Below, one piece after another: positions 36,543 to 45,785 of a stretch of DNA of 64,000 nt. A model generated the notes under the pieces. It searched no databases. It saw nothing but the letters and a program-made list of their open reading frames with translations, and had not been told where the DNA came from. A program made the translations under genes and the position numbers. Source of the DNA: Rhodococcus sp. BP22 (GTDB lineage Bacteria > Actinomycetota > Actinomycetes > Mycobacteriales > Mycobacteriaceae); NCBI RefSeq assembly GCF_014281965.1, contig NZ_JACFTB010000005.1:62001-126000 (forward strand). The letters are read 5' to 3'. Within the stretch, counting starts at the first letter, position 1; every line of letters begins with the position of its first letter.

Positions 36543-38285
36543 CTAGCCGCGCAACGCGGAGGCGAAGATGGCAGGAAGCTTTGTCCAGGAGGGTTTTCCG
36601 GCGAATCCGGTCAACAGTCGGCCGGTGGTCGCGGCTGTTCGGTTGTTGACGAACCATGGCGGCTTGGGGGAGATCGACCATTCGCCGTTGATCAGCGAGC
36701 GAGGAGATGGACGGAAAGGTCCGCGCACTACGGTGCGTTCGGCACCGTCGATCAGCAGTGCGTTGTGGACTATGCCGATTCCGCTCTGCACGTCGTCGAT
36801 CGTGTGGCCCGGGAACGCGCCCCACGACGCGGCGGCGGTGAGGAATCCGACTCCGGTCCAGGCGTTCACTGCGATCGTGCCGTAGTTCAGTTCGGCCAGC
36901 ATCGAGTCGAACTTCGTGCCCAGTCGATCGATGGTCTTGGGGTGGGCAATGATGTTGACCCCCAGGGTACCGATGAACTTTTCGTTGACGGTGGTCACTG
37001 CTTTGGCGGCGAATTGATCTCCGTCGTAGGGGAGTTCGATGACGCCGAGCACTGGTGCGAAGTACTCGGTCTCCAGTAGTGACGCTTCTTTGCCTGGGTC
37101 GATGTCGTCGATCAGGACGCGTCCGCCGGAGAGCCGCGAGGCCTTCGGGTAGTTCTCCAGGGCGCCTGCTACTCGGGTGTCGCTGCCTGGGTAGTACGCG
37201 CGACGGGAAGGCGCCGAGTCGAGTGCCTTGCGGAGTGCGGCGAGGAACTGGTCACGCTGGCTCCAGTTGGAGGACAGCACGACCACCTGTGATGCGATGC
37301 AGTTGTAGCCACTGTTGTGCAGGCGTTGTGTGGCAACGTGTTCCGCCTGAAATTCGATGTCGGCTGTGCTCCACTCGCCGGGGAGAACGATGGTCGGTGA
37401 GACACCGCCGAGTTCGCTCGTCATCGGCTTGGTCAGTATCGGGTCGTTGGCGGCTTTGCGTTCGGCGCCGGTCTGTCCGGGTCCGAAGACTATGGCGTCG
37501 TGGGTGATCGAGCTACCGGTCATGTGTACGTGATCGACCAGGTCGTGGTTGACCAGGTAGGTGCCCGCCTCGGCTCCGCCGGTGAGCAAGCGGACGACGC
37601 CGGCGTCGATCAGCGGCCGAAGGACTTTCCTCAGCACCGGCAACAACGGGTCGGTGATCGGGTTGAGCTTGAGCGCGACGACGCGATTGTGTGCGAAGAG
37701 TTCGTACAGTGTGTCCAGCGGCGCAATGGACATGATGTTGCCGGCGCCGAGTACGACGCCGATTCCCTTGGTGTGCGCGGGATCGCGTTGGGCCAGGCCT
37801 GCGGTGCGTTTGGCGGTGTCGGCGTCGATTCCCGGTTTCAGCCATACGTCGGCGCTGAATCCGTTGAGCAGCAGCGAGTCGAAGATGCTCAACGGCAGTA
37901 CCTGGACTGTGGTGCGTCCACCGGGTGCAGAACCGAAGTGCGCCTGGGCGATCGGACTGGTGCCCGATTCGAGGGCAGCCAGAGTGTGCGCGAGGGTGGC
38001 TGCGCCGCTGACGAATGCGTAGGGGCCGGAGATCCATTCCTCACCGACGAGTGACGACGTCGGGTCGAGGCCCTTGATCGAGCACGCGGCGGTAACCCAC
38101 TCGGTGCCGTGCGAGACGGTCAGGTCTCGCACCTGCTCGAGCAGCGCCCGACGTGCTGCCAATGTCAGGCTCGCCCACTTCTTCTCGCCTGCGCTCAACT
38201 CCTCGAGTGCGGCGTCGACCAGGCGGTGCGTCTCGTCTTCGGGGGTGAGCGCGATGTGCAGGTCGGGTTCGATTCGATCGGTCAA
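36543..38285 (-). CDS. Aldehyde dehydrogenase family protein
   Basis: A 580-residue aldehyde dehydrogenase, longer than the usual 480-500. It has the nucleotide-binding VVLGAGNIMSIAPLDTLY region, the glutamate motif SELGGVSPTIVLPG, and the catalytic Cys in SGYNCIASQVVVLSS. A C-terminal extension of about 60 residues (PFRPSPRSLINGEWSISPKP) distinguishes this subgroup. It should oxidise the aldehyde made by the downstream GMC enzyme. It is divergent from the PucR regulator, with a perfect operator-like palindrome between them. Confidence 0.9.
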   Translation of the reverse strand: MTDRIEPDLHIALTPEDETHRLVDAALEELSAGEKKWASLTLAARRALLEQVRDLTVSHGTEWVTAACSIKGLDPTSSLVGEEWISGPYAFVSGAATLAHTLAALESGTSPIAQAHFGSAPGGRTTVQVLPLSIFDSLLLNGFSADVWLKPGIDADTAKRTAGLAQRDPAHTKGIGVVLGAGNIMSIAPLDTLYELFAHNRVVALKLNPITDPLLPVLRKVLRPLIDAGVVRLLTGGAEAGTYLVNHDLVDHVHMTGSSITHDAIVFGPGQTGAERKAANDPILTKPMTSELGGVSPTIVLPGEWSTADIEFQAEHVATQRLHNSGYNCIASQVVVLSSNWSQRDQFLAALRKALDSAPSRRAYYPGSDTRVAGALENYPKASRLSGGRVLIDDIDPGKEASLLETEYFAPVLGVIELPYDGDQFAAKAVTTVNEKFIGTLGVNIIAHPKTIDRLGTKFDSMLAELNYGTIAVNAWTGVGFLTAAASWGAFPGHTIDDVQSGIGIVHNALLIDGAERTVVRGPFRPSPRSLINGEWSISPKPPWFVNNRTAATTGRLLTGFAGKPSWTKLPAIFASALRG

Positions 38286-38396
38286 GGGGGTGGCTCGTCT
38301 CTTTGCTCGGTGTGCGCGTGCGTCCAGTTCTGATGTGATTGTCGTCTCATTCGGCCGTGAGCGCTATAGGCCCGCGCTCTCCAAGTCGGTCACATA

Positions 38397-38414
38397 TTTG
38401 TGCGGCAGCACAAA
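38397..38414. promoter_or_regulatory. Palindromic operator between aldehyde dehydrogenase and regulator genes
   Basis: TTTGTGC-GGCA-GCACAAA, two perfect 7-bp arms, about 45 bases before the regulator start and 110 before the dehydrogenase start. It is a likely binding site for the adjacent regulator. Confidence 0.65.
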
Positions 38415-38457
38415 TTGGTCCTGGCGTGGCGTCGGGGTGCGGCACTACGCTTCGACC

Positions 38458-39636
38458 ATGGCAACCAGTACCGCGACCACCGTGCTCGCGTCGAACGACC
38501 TCGCTGCGCCACTCCTCGACTCGACGGAGATGCTGGCCGAGACGTTGGTCCACCGCATACTCGACGCCGAGCACGGATACCTCGAGGCCTCGCTGTTGAC
38601 CGAGGACGAGTTGCGCAGTGCCTGCCGGGAGAATCTGCGCGCGATGATCGGTTGCCTAGCCGGTCACGGCGCACCGGATCTGTCTTCGGCACACGCGACG
38701 GGGCGATTGAAGGCCGAGCAGGGTGTCCCGCTCGCCGCGTTGCTGCACGCGTTTCGGCTGGGCGGTCGACTCATCTGGGAAGAGTTGATGAATCGGTCCG
38801 ACGGAGAACCCTCGCGAGCCCTGCTCGAGATGGCAGCGCAGGTGTGGGCGCTCGTCGACGTCTGTTCCGACGCCGCGGCGGAGGCCTATCGCTCGACGGT
38901 GGACACACTGTCCGAGCAGGATGCGGAATCCCGACGGCGGCTGGTGCGGGCACTGTTCGGTGATCATGTCTCGAACCCGGCTGCCGTGGCCGACGCAGTG
39001 CGGACCTTCCGAATTCCCGATCGTGGATCGTTCGTCGTCGTCTCCGCGGACTCACGTGATGTCGAACTGTCGACGCGGGGCATCGGTGCGGTGTGGGACT
39101 CCGAAGTCGACGGCACCCTCGGCCTGCTGTTCGCGACGTCGGATGCTCTCCTCGAAGAGGTTCTGGGCTGTATCGACAACGGCGTCACCGATGCGGCGAT
39201 CGGGGTCAGTGCCGGATTCTCGTCACCGGCTGGAATGCCGACGGCCGTCGAGCAGGCCAGGTTGGCGCGGACCTGTGCGCGGGTGGATGGCAGTGCGCTG
39301 ACTCGCTTCGATGCGGTTCCGGTGCCGTTGATGCTGGCTCGGCATCCGGACAGTGCGCAGGCGGCTACCCGGCAGATCCTCGGCCGCTTGCTCGACCTTC
39401 CCGACGGGGAGCGGGACAGCCTGCTGGCGACTCTGGATGCGTGGTTCGGCTCCAAAGGGTCGACCAGCGAGGCCGCGTCGCGGTTGCATTACCACCGCAA
39501 CACCGTGCTGTATCGCTTGCGGCGGATTGGCGAGCTGACCGGTCGGGACTTTCTCGACCCGATTCAGTGCTCGGAACTGTACGTAGGTCTGCGTGCCTAT
39601 CAGTTGTCGGCCGCGAATCTCAGCGGTGTTCCGTGA
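38458..39636 (+). CDS. PucR/CdaR-family transcriptional regulator
   Basis: A 392-residue regulator with an N-terminal helical sensor region (RsbT co-antagonist-like), a central GGDEF-like degenerate domain (SFVVVSADSR), and a C-terminal PucR helix-turn-helix, ASRLHYHRNTVLYRLRRIGE near residues 345-365. The ATG at 38458 is chosen because the upstream frame crosses the promoter. It is divergent from the aldehyde dehydrogenase-GMC operon and probably controls it in response to an alcohol or aldehyde; that is inference. Confidence 0.9.
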   Translation: MATSTATTVLASNDLAAPLLDSTEMLAETLVHRILDAEHGYLEASLLTEDELRSACRENLRAMIGCLAGHGAPDLSSAHATGRLKAEQGVPLAALLHAFRLGGRLIWEELMNRSDGEPSRALLEMAAQVWALVDVCSDAAAEAYRSTVDTLSEQDAESRRRLVRALFGDHVSNPAAVADAVRTFRIPDRGSFVVVSADSRDVELSTRGIGAVWDSEVDGTLGLLFATSDALLEEVLGCIDNGVTDAAIGVSAGFSSPAGMPTAVEQARLARTCARVDGSALTRFDAVPVPLMLARHPDSAQAATRQILGRLLDLPDGERDSLLATLDAWFGSKGSTSEAASRLHYHRNTVLYRLRRIGELTGRDFLDPIQCSELYVGLRAYQLSAANLSGVP

Positions 39637-39637
39637 G

Positions 39638-40597
39638 TTACTGGTTGCTCGCGATGACGACGTCGAGAATTCCGGCACCGAGTGGGACCGGACCACAGGG
39701 TGCGACGATCCCGGCGGACGGGTCGAGGGCGGCGAGAACGAGCCCGATGGCGGTCGGATCGTAGGTGAAGGTGAAGTGTGCGACGTTGTCCTGCGGGCAG
39801 ACGTCCTGGATCACGATGTTCGTGGCACCGGGGTCCCGAAGCAGCGCATTGGTATAGGGCTGAATAGTCTCGTCGACTCGTGTGGCGATGTTGGTGTACT
39901 CGACGCCGGGGACGGTGTCGCCGCCGGCATTGAGTCGGTTCAGAAAGTCCGAACCCTGCAGTAGTTCGACGAGTGCCGGCCCGAACTCGCCGGCGACGAG
40001 TGTCGTTCCGCCCGGAACTGCTTGCAGTACACGGGAGGTGCCGTACGCAGTGCCGCCGTAGGTGGGTGAGGCGATGCCGATCCACTTGTCCACCACGGCG
40101 TCCCCGCCTAGACGGTTGGTGTAGTAGCGGGTGACCGCAGCGCCCTGGGAGTAACCGATGAGGTTCACCGAAATTGCGCCCGTCGAGGCGAGTACCGAAT
40201 CGGTGAATTCTTTCAGTTGTTCAGCGCTGCCGGCGATGTCGCTGAAGCCGTAACTCGTCCCGTCCGGTGACGCACCGTAGTTCAACGCGTACGCGCAGTA
40301 CCCCGCAGCTTTCAGCGCCGGCCCGAGACCGGCCCAGTCGGAGTATGCCGTGGCATCGGTTCCGTGGACCAGGATCACCGGTTCCGAGTGTTCGGGCATA
40401 GGAACACATTCGGGATCATTGACCCCCGGTGGGACAGCTTCGGAATTCTCCGCGGAGTATCTGATCGCATCAGCGTGGTTGGATTGCCCTGGTCCCGGTG
40501 TCGTCGGAATCACCGGCGCAGCCGACGCGACTCCCATTCCCACTACGGAGCAGGCAACACAGACAGCGCTGAAGCTCAGCGCGAGACGAAATTTCAT
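39638..40597 (-). CDS. Secreted lipase/esterase
   Basis: A 319-residue alpha/beta hydrolase of the bacterial class 2 lipase type. The signal peptide ends in MGVASAAPVIP near residue 27. The oxyanion motif PVILVHGTDATAYSDW and the nucleophile elbow LIGYSQGAAV are present, with the catalytic His in VAHFTF near the C-terminus, and two Cys pairs probably form disulfides. It should hydrolyse triacylglycerols or short-chain esters outside the cell. Its stop codon lies one base from that of the convergent regulator. Confidence 0.92.
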   Translation of the reverse strand: MKFRLALSFSAVCVACSVVGMGVASAAPVIPTTPGPGQSNHADAIRYSAENSEAVPPGVNDPECVPMPEHSEPVILVHGTDATAYSDWAGLGPALKAAGYCAYALNYGASPDGTSYGFSDIAGSAEQLKEFTDSVLASTGAISVNLIGYSQGAAVTRYYTNRLGGDAVVDKWIGIASPTYGGTAYGTSRVLQAVPGGTTLVAGEFGPALVELLQGSDFLNRLNAGGDTVPGVEYTNIATRVDETIQPYTNALLRDPGATNIVIQDVCPQDNVAHFTFTYDPTAIGLVLAALDPSAGIVAPCGPVPLGAGILDVVIASNQ

Positions 40598-40705
40598 GCC
40601 ACACCTCGACTTTGGTTACTTCCCTTCTGGATGCTATGCCCATTTGTGTGTTATGTCCCAATGGAAGGGGCTAGTTGGTGGGATGGTTCACAAACGTGAC
40701 CTCGG

Positions 40706-41584
40706 TCAGGAAATTCGGCTCGCTTTGATCCAGTCGACACTCATCGTCTGCGGGAACGGCGTCGAGGCGGGGACATTACCTACCCAGTTGTTGCCGACTG
40801 CCACGTTGAGAAGCACGTAGTGCGGGAAGGCGCCCGAGAACGGAGTCCAGTTGCCGCCCTTCGCTTCGTACTGGGCTTTGGTCAGCGAATACTTGGCTAC
40901 CCCGTCGATGAACCAGGTAATCCTGTCGGTCAGCCAGTCGACGCGGTAGGTGTGAAAAGCGTCGGACAGAGGAGCGGTGTCGCCGCCGGCCTTGACGTCC
41001 ACCGAAGAATTGCTGCGTGATGGACCATGCAGATTGAAAGACGGTCCATTGGTTCCCGGAATCTCTACGACGTCGATTTCACCCTGACGCGGCCAATCGT
41101 ATTCATGTCCCGGTTCCAATCCCAATAACCAGAATGCCGGAAGTAAACCAGCGGCTCTTGGCATCTTTATGGATGCTTCTATTCGAACTGGCGGGGTTAC
41201 GGATTGTTTTCCGAAGCTTACGACGCGTGCGCTCGTGATGTTGTCGGGTGCGCGCACCCCGTCGGGTGGATTCTCGCGCCGAGCGGTGATCTGCAGGGCA
41301 CCGTTGCTCATCGACGCGTTGGACGTCGAGTTGGTGTAGTACTGCTGCTCACCGGAACTTGCACCCCACCTGCCGGTTTGGAATGTCCACTTGCTGGCGT
41401 CGACGGCTCCGGTTCCGTTGAACGCGTCTTCCCACAGCACCCCACCTTGTACCGGTGGTGCGGGAGGGGGAGTGGTTGTGGTCGGAACCGGTGCAGTCGG
41501 GGTGGGAGTCGGGGTGGGAGTGGGGGCAGGGGGCGCCCCGGGTGTCCACATCAATGCGGACAACAACAATGCAATCCAGTTCAT
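40706..41584 (-). CDS. Glycoside hydrolase family 16 (beta-glucanase-like), secreted
   Basis: A 292-residue protein with a short N-terminal hydrophobic leader, a Pro/Thr repeat linker (PTPTPTPTPTAPVP) at about residues 20-45, and a GH16 jelly-roll catalytic domain with the ExDxxE signature in QGEIDVVEIPG; WKF-like aromatic and FWLLG segments are also typical. Such enzymes cut beta-1,3 or beta-1,3-1,4-glucans. The leader is short, so export is likely but the cleavage site is unclear. The linker makes the coding strand repetitive at 41461-41531. Confidence 0.9.
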   Translation of the reverse strand: MNWIALLLSALMWTPGAPPAPTPTPTPTPTAPVPTTTTPPPAPPVQGGVLWEDAFNGTGAVDASKWTFQTGRWGASSGEQQYYTNSTSNASMSNGALQITARRENPPDGVRAPDNITSARVVSFGKQSVTPPVRIEASIKMPRAAGLLPAFWLLGLEPGHEYDWPRQGEIDVVEIPGTNGPSFNLHGPSRSNSSVDVKAGGDTAPLSDAFHTYRVDWLTDRITWFIDGVAKYSLTKAQYEAKGGNWTPFSGAFPHYVLLNVAVGNNWVGNVPASTPFPQTMSVDWIKASRIS

Positions 41585-41788
41585 GCTCTATTCCTGTCAT
41601 GGCAATTGTCGGGGGAAACAACAAGCACGTCAGAAGGTTTAGCACGAAGGACTCGATATCAACGAGGTGAATGGGAAAACAGAAGAAATGCGTGATTCAG
41701 GGGATATCGTCCGTAGATCTTTCGGACGGAAATCATGTTTATCGAACCGAAATCAGGTTTTATCCTGTTTGGGTTGTTGTCACAAATG

Positions 41789-41859
41789 AGCCGGTGACGG
41801 GAATCGAACCCGCCTCTCAACCTTGGGAAGGTCGCGTTCTACCAATGAACTACACCGGC
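41789..41859 (-). tRNA. tRNA-Gly (anticodon CCC)
   Basis: A 71-base cloverleaf: acceptor GCCGGTG/CACCGGC, D arm GTTC/GAAC, anticodon stem CGACC/GGTTG around loop TTCCCAA giving CCC, and a T arm with the TTCGATT loop. No CCA is encoded. It lies near dcd, as in mycobacteria (recalled). Confidence 0.96.
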
Positions 41860-41909
41860 TTGGCGGCCCTGAGGCCGCGCGAACATACTCTATCAGCCGC
41901 CGTCGGCAG

Positions 41910-43724
41910 TCAGAACTGGATGGTCCCGGCGCGGAGGAGTTCGAGCGTCTCGGCAGCGGGAACCGGCCGGGAAATGAGGTACCCCTGCGCCCGTGTGCAT
42001 CCGAGCGCGAGGAGGACGTCGACCGCCGCTGTGGTCTCGACGCCTTCTGCGATGACATCGAGTCCGAAGGCGTCGGCGAGCCCGACGACGGATTCGACGA
42101 TGGCGAGGTCGTTGGCGTCACCTGCTCCGAGGTCGGTGACGAAGGAGCGGTCGATCTTGAGCGCATCGACCTCGAGTTCCTTCAGATGTGACAGTGCGCT
42201 GTAACCGGTTCCGAAGTCGTCGATGGCGATGCGAACGCCGAGTTGGTGCAGGCTCTGAAGTGTCTTTCGAGTGCGGTCCACGTCGTTGACGACGGCTACC
42301 TCGGTAATTTCGAGGCACAATTGTGGGCCTCCGACTCCGTAGCGCCGAAGTACTGCCTCGACCGTTCCGGCGAAGTCGTGTTCGACGAGCTGGGCGGGGG
42401 AGACATTGACGCGTATTGAGATGTCGAGGGACGGCAACGTCGACTTCCATTCGGACAATGTGCGGCACGCTGTGTCCAGTACCCACCTCCCCAATTCCGG
42501 TGCGAGGTTGGTCGCTTCGGCAACGGGGATGAAAGCGCTCGGCGGTAGGAGTCCGCGTACCGGATGTTGCCATCGGACGAGAGCTTCCACCGCGGTGATC
42601 TTTCCGCTGCCGAGGTCGACTTCGGGTTGGTAGTACAGAACGAGGGCGTCGCCTTCGATCGCGTCACGCAGGTGCACTTCGACGTCGCTTCGCAGTTCGC
42701 TCTGTGCTCGCACCGATTCGGTGAAGTGTTCGATGTTGTCGGTACTGCCGATCTTCGCGAAGAGCGCAGCCTGGTCCGCGCACCGTAAGGCATGTTCGGC
42801 CGTGATGCGACCGGGTTGGGCCATCATGATGCCGATCCGGGCGCGGCGACGCAGATCTGCGAGGGGCATGTCCATTCCGTCGATTGCCTTCAGTATCGCT
42901 TCGGCTGCCAAGTTGGCGACGAATTCATCTGTCGGGCCTGCGAGTACGACGACGAATTCGTCACCCCCCAACCGGGCGATCACATCCTCGGATCCCAGTT
43001 CTTCGCGCACGATGTCGGCGACGTCGCGGATGTATTCGTCGCCGGTCAGATGGCCGAGGAAGTCGTTCAACGACTTCAACTGGTCGAGGTCGAGAAACAG
43101 CACTGCTACCGGGCCGCACCGGGGTTCCTCCAGGCGCGCGCTCAGGTGGTCCAACAGTGCTCTGCGGTTCGACATCCCGGTGAGATCGTCGTGCGAGCCT
43201 ACGAAGCGGGAACGGTTCTCCGCGTTCACTCGCGCTTGCAGCTGCGTCATCAACTCAGCGACCGATCGTAGCGAGCTCAATTCGCAGTCGGTCCAGGCGC
43301 GCCCGGCAGCCTTGGCGAAGCCGAGAGCCCCCACGCCGACGCCTCCGGAGACCAGCGGGATCACCACGAGCGGAACCCTTTCGGGCGCAAGCCCGTCTAG
43401 TTGTTCGGCAATGTCTCCCGCCGACACTACGGTGACGTCTTTCATCGTTGCCGCTAGAGCGAGGATCGGGTCGGGGCCGTCCCGGTGCGCGACCGTCGAC
43501 GGGTCCGGGTAGGTGATTCCGATTCTCGGCGGCCATTCTGCGACGAGAACGCATGTCCGGGTATCGATATCGGTCAGGCGTAGAAACGCGAAGTCGAGTT
43601 CCAGCTCGCAGGCCAGGCCGCGGAGGATCGCTGGGTATGTCTCGTGGGCCGATTCGGCATCCACGCGCATGAGGGTAGTCGCGACGTCGGTTACGACGGC
43701 ATCGAGATCTCGACGTCGATTCAG
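41910..43724 (-). CDS. GAF-GGDEF-EAL protein (c-di-GMP turnover), apparent CTG start
   Basis: About 604 residues: an N-terminal GAF-like sensor (to about 180), a GGDEF domain with intact RLGGDEF, and an EAL domain with AVEALVRW, RVNVSPAQ, CLEITE, IDDFGTGYS, LKIDRSF and AEGVET all present. Both cyclase and phosphodiesterase activities are possible; no clear RxxD inhibitory site is seen. The first ATG (43670) would remove 18 residues (LDAVVTDVATTLM and flanks) that align from residue 1 with the neighbouring paralogue; a CTG at 43724 with AGGAGAGGG just upstream is the better start. It is a tandem paralogue of the gene at 43795. Confidence 0.92.
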   Translation of the reverse strand: MNRRRDLDAVVTDVATTLMRVDAESAHETYPAILRGLACELELDFAFLRLTDIDTRTCVLVAEWPPRIGITYPDPSTVAHRDGPDPILALAATMKDVTVVSAGDIAEQLDGLAPERVPLVVIPLVSGGVGVGALGFAKAAGRAWTDCELSSLRSVAELMTQLQARVNAENRSRFVGSHDDLTGMSNRRALLDHLSARLEEPRCGPVAVLFLDLDQLKSLNDFLGHLTGDEYIRDVADIVREELGSEDVIARLGGDEFVVVLAGPTDEFVANLAAEAILKAIDGMDMPLADLRRRARIGIMMAQPGRITAEHALRCADQAALFAKIGSTDNIEHFTESVRAQSELRSDVEVHLRDAIEGDALVLYYQPEVDLGSGKITAVEALVRWQHPVRGLLPPSAFIPVAEATNLAPELGRWVLDTACRTLSEWKSTLPSLDISIRVNVSPAQLVEHDFAGTVEAVLRRYGVGGPQLCLEITEVAVVNDVDRTRKTLQSLHQLGVRIAIDDFGTGYSALSHLKELEVDALKIDRSFVTDLGAGDANDLAIVESVVGLADAFGLDVIAEGVETTAAVDVLLALGCTRAQGYLISRPVPAAETLELLRAGTIQF

Positions 43725-43794
43725 TGCCCTCTCCTAGCTCCGGCCCCCGGCCAACGAGACCTTAACCCACTGTGATCGATCGAGCCTGGAGTGG

Positions 43795-45624
43795 TCAGTG
43801 GATGGCTCCCCGTGCCAACATCTCGATAATTTCCGCTTCCGTTACCGGCCGCGAGAACAGATAGCCCTGCGCCCGATCACAACCCACGGCCAGCAATGCT
43901 GATTTCGCGGCCTCGGTCTCGACACCCTCGGCTAGTAGTTCGAGCCCGAAGGCTGCGGCAAGGGTGGCTATGGCTCCGACGATCGCCTGGTCGTTGGTGT
44001 CGGAATCGAGATTTTTGACGAACTCGCCGTCGATTTTGAGGGCATCCAGCGGCAGTACCTTCAGGTGTGCAAGGGAGCTGAATCCGGTACCGAAGTCGTC
44101 GATCGCGATACCGACACCCAGCTCGCGGAGCATGGTCAGAATCTTGGCAGTTTGGCCAGTGTCTTGCACGACAGCGTTTTCGGTGATCTCCAGGCACAAT
44201 GCGGTCGGTGGAACGGAACCGTAGTCGAGTGCTTGCGCGACGATGGTGACGAATTCGGGGGCGAGGAGCTGCGCGGGTGAGATGTTCACGCGCAGCACGA
44301 TGTCGAGCCCCGGGATACGAGATGCCCAGTCGGAATAGGCACGTATGGCGTCGACTAGCACCCAACGGCCCAGCCCGGTTGCGAGTTCGGAGGACTCCGC
44401 GATATCGATGAAGTCGCTCGGGGGAAGGATGCCTCTGGTGGGGTGCTGCCAACGCACGAGTGCCTCGACGGCGGTGATGTCACCGGTTCCGAGATCGACC
44501 TCGGGTTGGAAGTGCAGCACGAGATCGCCGTTCGAAATGGCATCGTGGAGATGAAGTTCGACGTCGTTACGCAGTGCGGTACGCGCACGGATGGCCGAAT
44601 CGAACAGTACGGCACTGTTTCCGCCCCGGTGCTTGGCTACCAGCGCAGCCTGATCGGCGTTGGCGATGATGTCGTCGACGCGTCCCACTCCAGGGGTTGC
44701 GGTGGTGACACCGATACTTGCGGTGCGGGTGATTTCGTCGCCGGCGATCGTTACCCGCGTGGCGGCCACTGCGTCGAGGACTCGTAGCGCGACGTTGTAC
44801 GGCGACGTCGGCTTGCCGTCGAGCATCGAGGGTTGCATGACGATGACGAACTCGTCCCCGCCCCATCGGGCGATGGTGGCTTCCGGTGTGACCGCTCGGA
44901 GTGTGTCGGCCAGCGCGCGGAGGTATTCGTCGCCCGCCGAGTGTCCGTAGAAATCGTTGAGGGCTTTGAGTCGATCCAGATCGAGGAACAGCAGGGCGAC
45001 AGGTCCGGCGTCGGAGGAAAGGCGACGGAGAAGGTCATCGGTGAACCCTCTCCGATTCGCCAGCCCGGTCAGGGCGTCGCTTTCGGCGGCGAGGCGCAGC
45101 GATTCCTCGGCCTGGATGCGGGCGTGAACCTGCGTGAGCATCGACGCGATGGCGACGAGTGCGTTGATTTCTCCCTCGGACCACGTGCGGTCGTAGCTTT
45201 TGATGAGGCCGACCCATCCGATCGACTTCTCCTGGACGAGAGGAACTACCGCCATGGAGGCAACGGTGTATCCGAAGGCTGCTTCGATTCGCTGGCGAAG
45301 TTCCTCGTTGTCGGTCGGTCGGCGGAACACTTTGGGGTGTACCAGATGCTCGCACGCGGCGAAGGCCGCGTCGGAGTCGGCAAAATAGACGATGCCGAGT
45401 GGATCGGGCTCGGGCGCATCAGGTCTCGGAGGCCATTCGGCGATCATTACCGTTGATCGATTCCGGTGGTCGGTGTGTCGAAGGTATCCGGCGTGGACAT
45501 CGAAGAACTCGACGAGTGTACGCAGCACTCGGGTGTATGCGGTCGATACCGAAGATGCATCGACACCGATGAGGTCCGAGGCGACCTCGGTGACGAGCGC
45601 ATCGAGACTTCGTATCTCGCGCAT
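43795..45624 (-). CDS. GAF-GGDEF-EAL protein (c-di-GMP turnover)
   Basis: A 609-residue protein with an N-terminal GAF-like sensor, a GGDEF domain with intact RWGGDEF, and an EAL domain with AVEALVRW, RVNISPAQ, CLEITENA, IDDFGTGFSS, LKIDGEF and AEGVET, so both active sites look complete. It makes and/or hydrolyses c-di-GMP. The ATG at 45624 follows GGGGGG. It is about half identical by eye to the next gene downstream, so the pair arose by tandem duplication. There are no membrane segments; the sensor is cytosolic. Confidence 0.93.
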   Translation of the reverse strand: MREIRSLDALVTEVASDLIGVDASSVSTAYTRVLRTLVEFFDVHAGYLRHTDHRNRSTVMIAEWPPRPDAPEPDPLGIVYFADSDAAFAACEHLVHPKVFRRPTDNEELRQRIEAAFGYTVASMAVVPLVQEKSIGWVGLIKSYDRTWSEGEINALVAIASMLTQVHARIQAEESLRLAAESDALTGLANRRGFTDDLLRRLSSDAGPVALLFLDLDRLKALNDFYGHSAGDEYLRALADTLRAVTPEATIARWGGDEFVIVMQPSMLDGKPTSPYNVALRVLDAVAATRVTIAGDEITRTASIGVTTATPGVGRVDDIIANADQAALVAKHRGGNSAVLFDSAIRARTALRNDVELHLHDAISNGDLVLHFQPEVDLGTGDITAVEALVRWQHPTRGILPPSDFIDIAESSELATGLGRWVLVDAIRAYSDWASRIPGLDIVLRVNISPAQLLAPEFVTIVAQALDYGSVPPTALCLEITENAVVQDTGQTAKILTMLRELGVGIAIDDFGTGFSSLAHLKVLPLDALKIDGEFVKNLDSDTNDQAIVGAIATLAAAFGLELLAEGVETEAAKSALLAVGCDRAQGYLFSRPVTEAEIIEMLARGAIH

Positions 45625-45785
45625 TCCTATTCCCCCCTGACCTCGAACTTCAGCCCCATCCGAGGTTGAACTTGATCATTATTGCGGGTAAGTACCGTTC
45701 TTCGGCAAGGTGAAGTGACGAAAGCGGCGGCCACCACGCACGGCCACCGCTGAACCTCAGCGGTGGGCGCGATAGCCTGCGGGGT

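Noticed and set aside
41461..41531. Short tandem GTGGGAGTCGGG-like repeat
   Set aside because: It encodes the Pro/Thr linker of the GH16 protein on the minus strand rather than being a separate repeat element.
41789..41859. Integrated element at tRNA-Gly
   Set aside because: No integrase gene or repeated tRNA 3' end was seen on either side.
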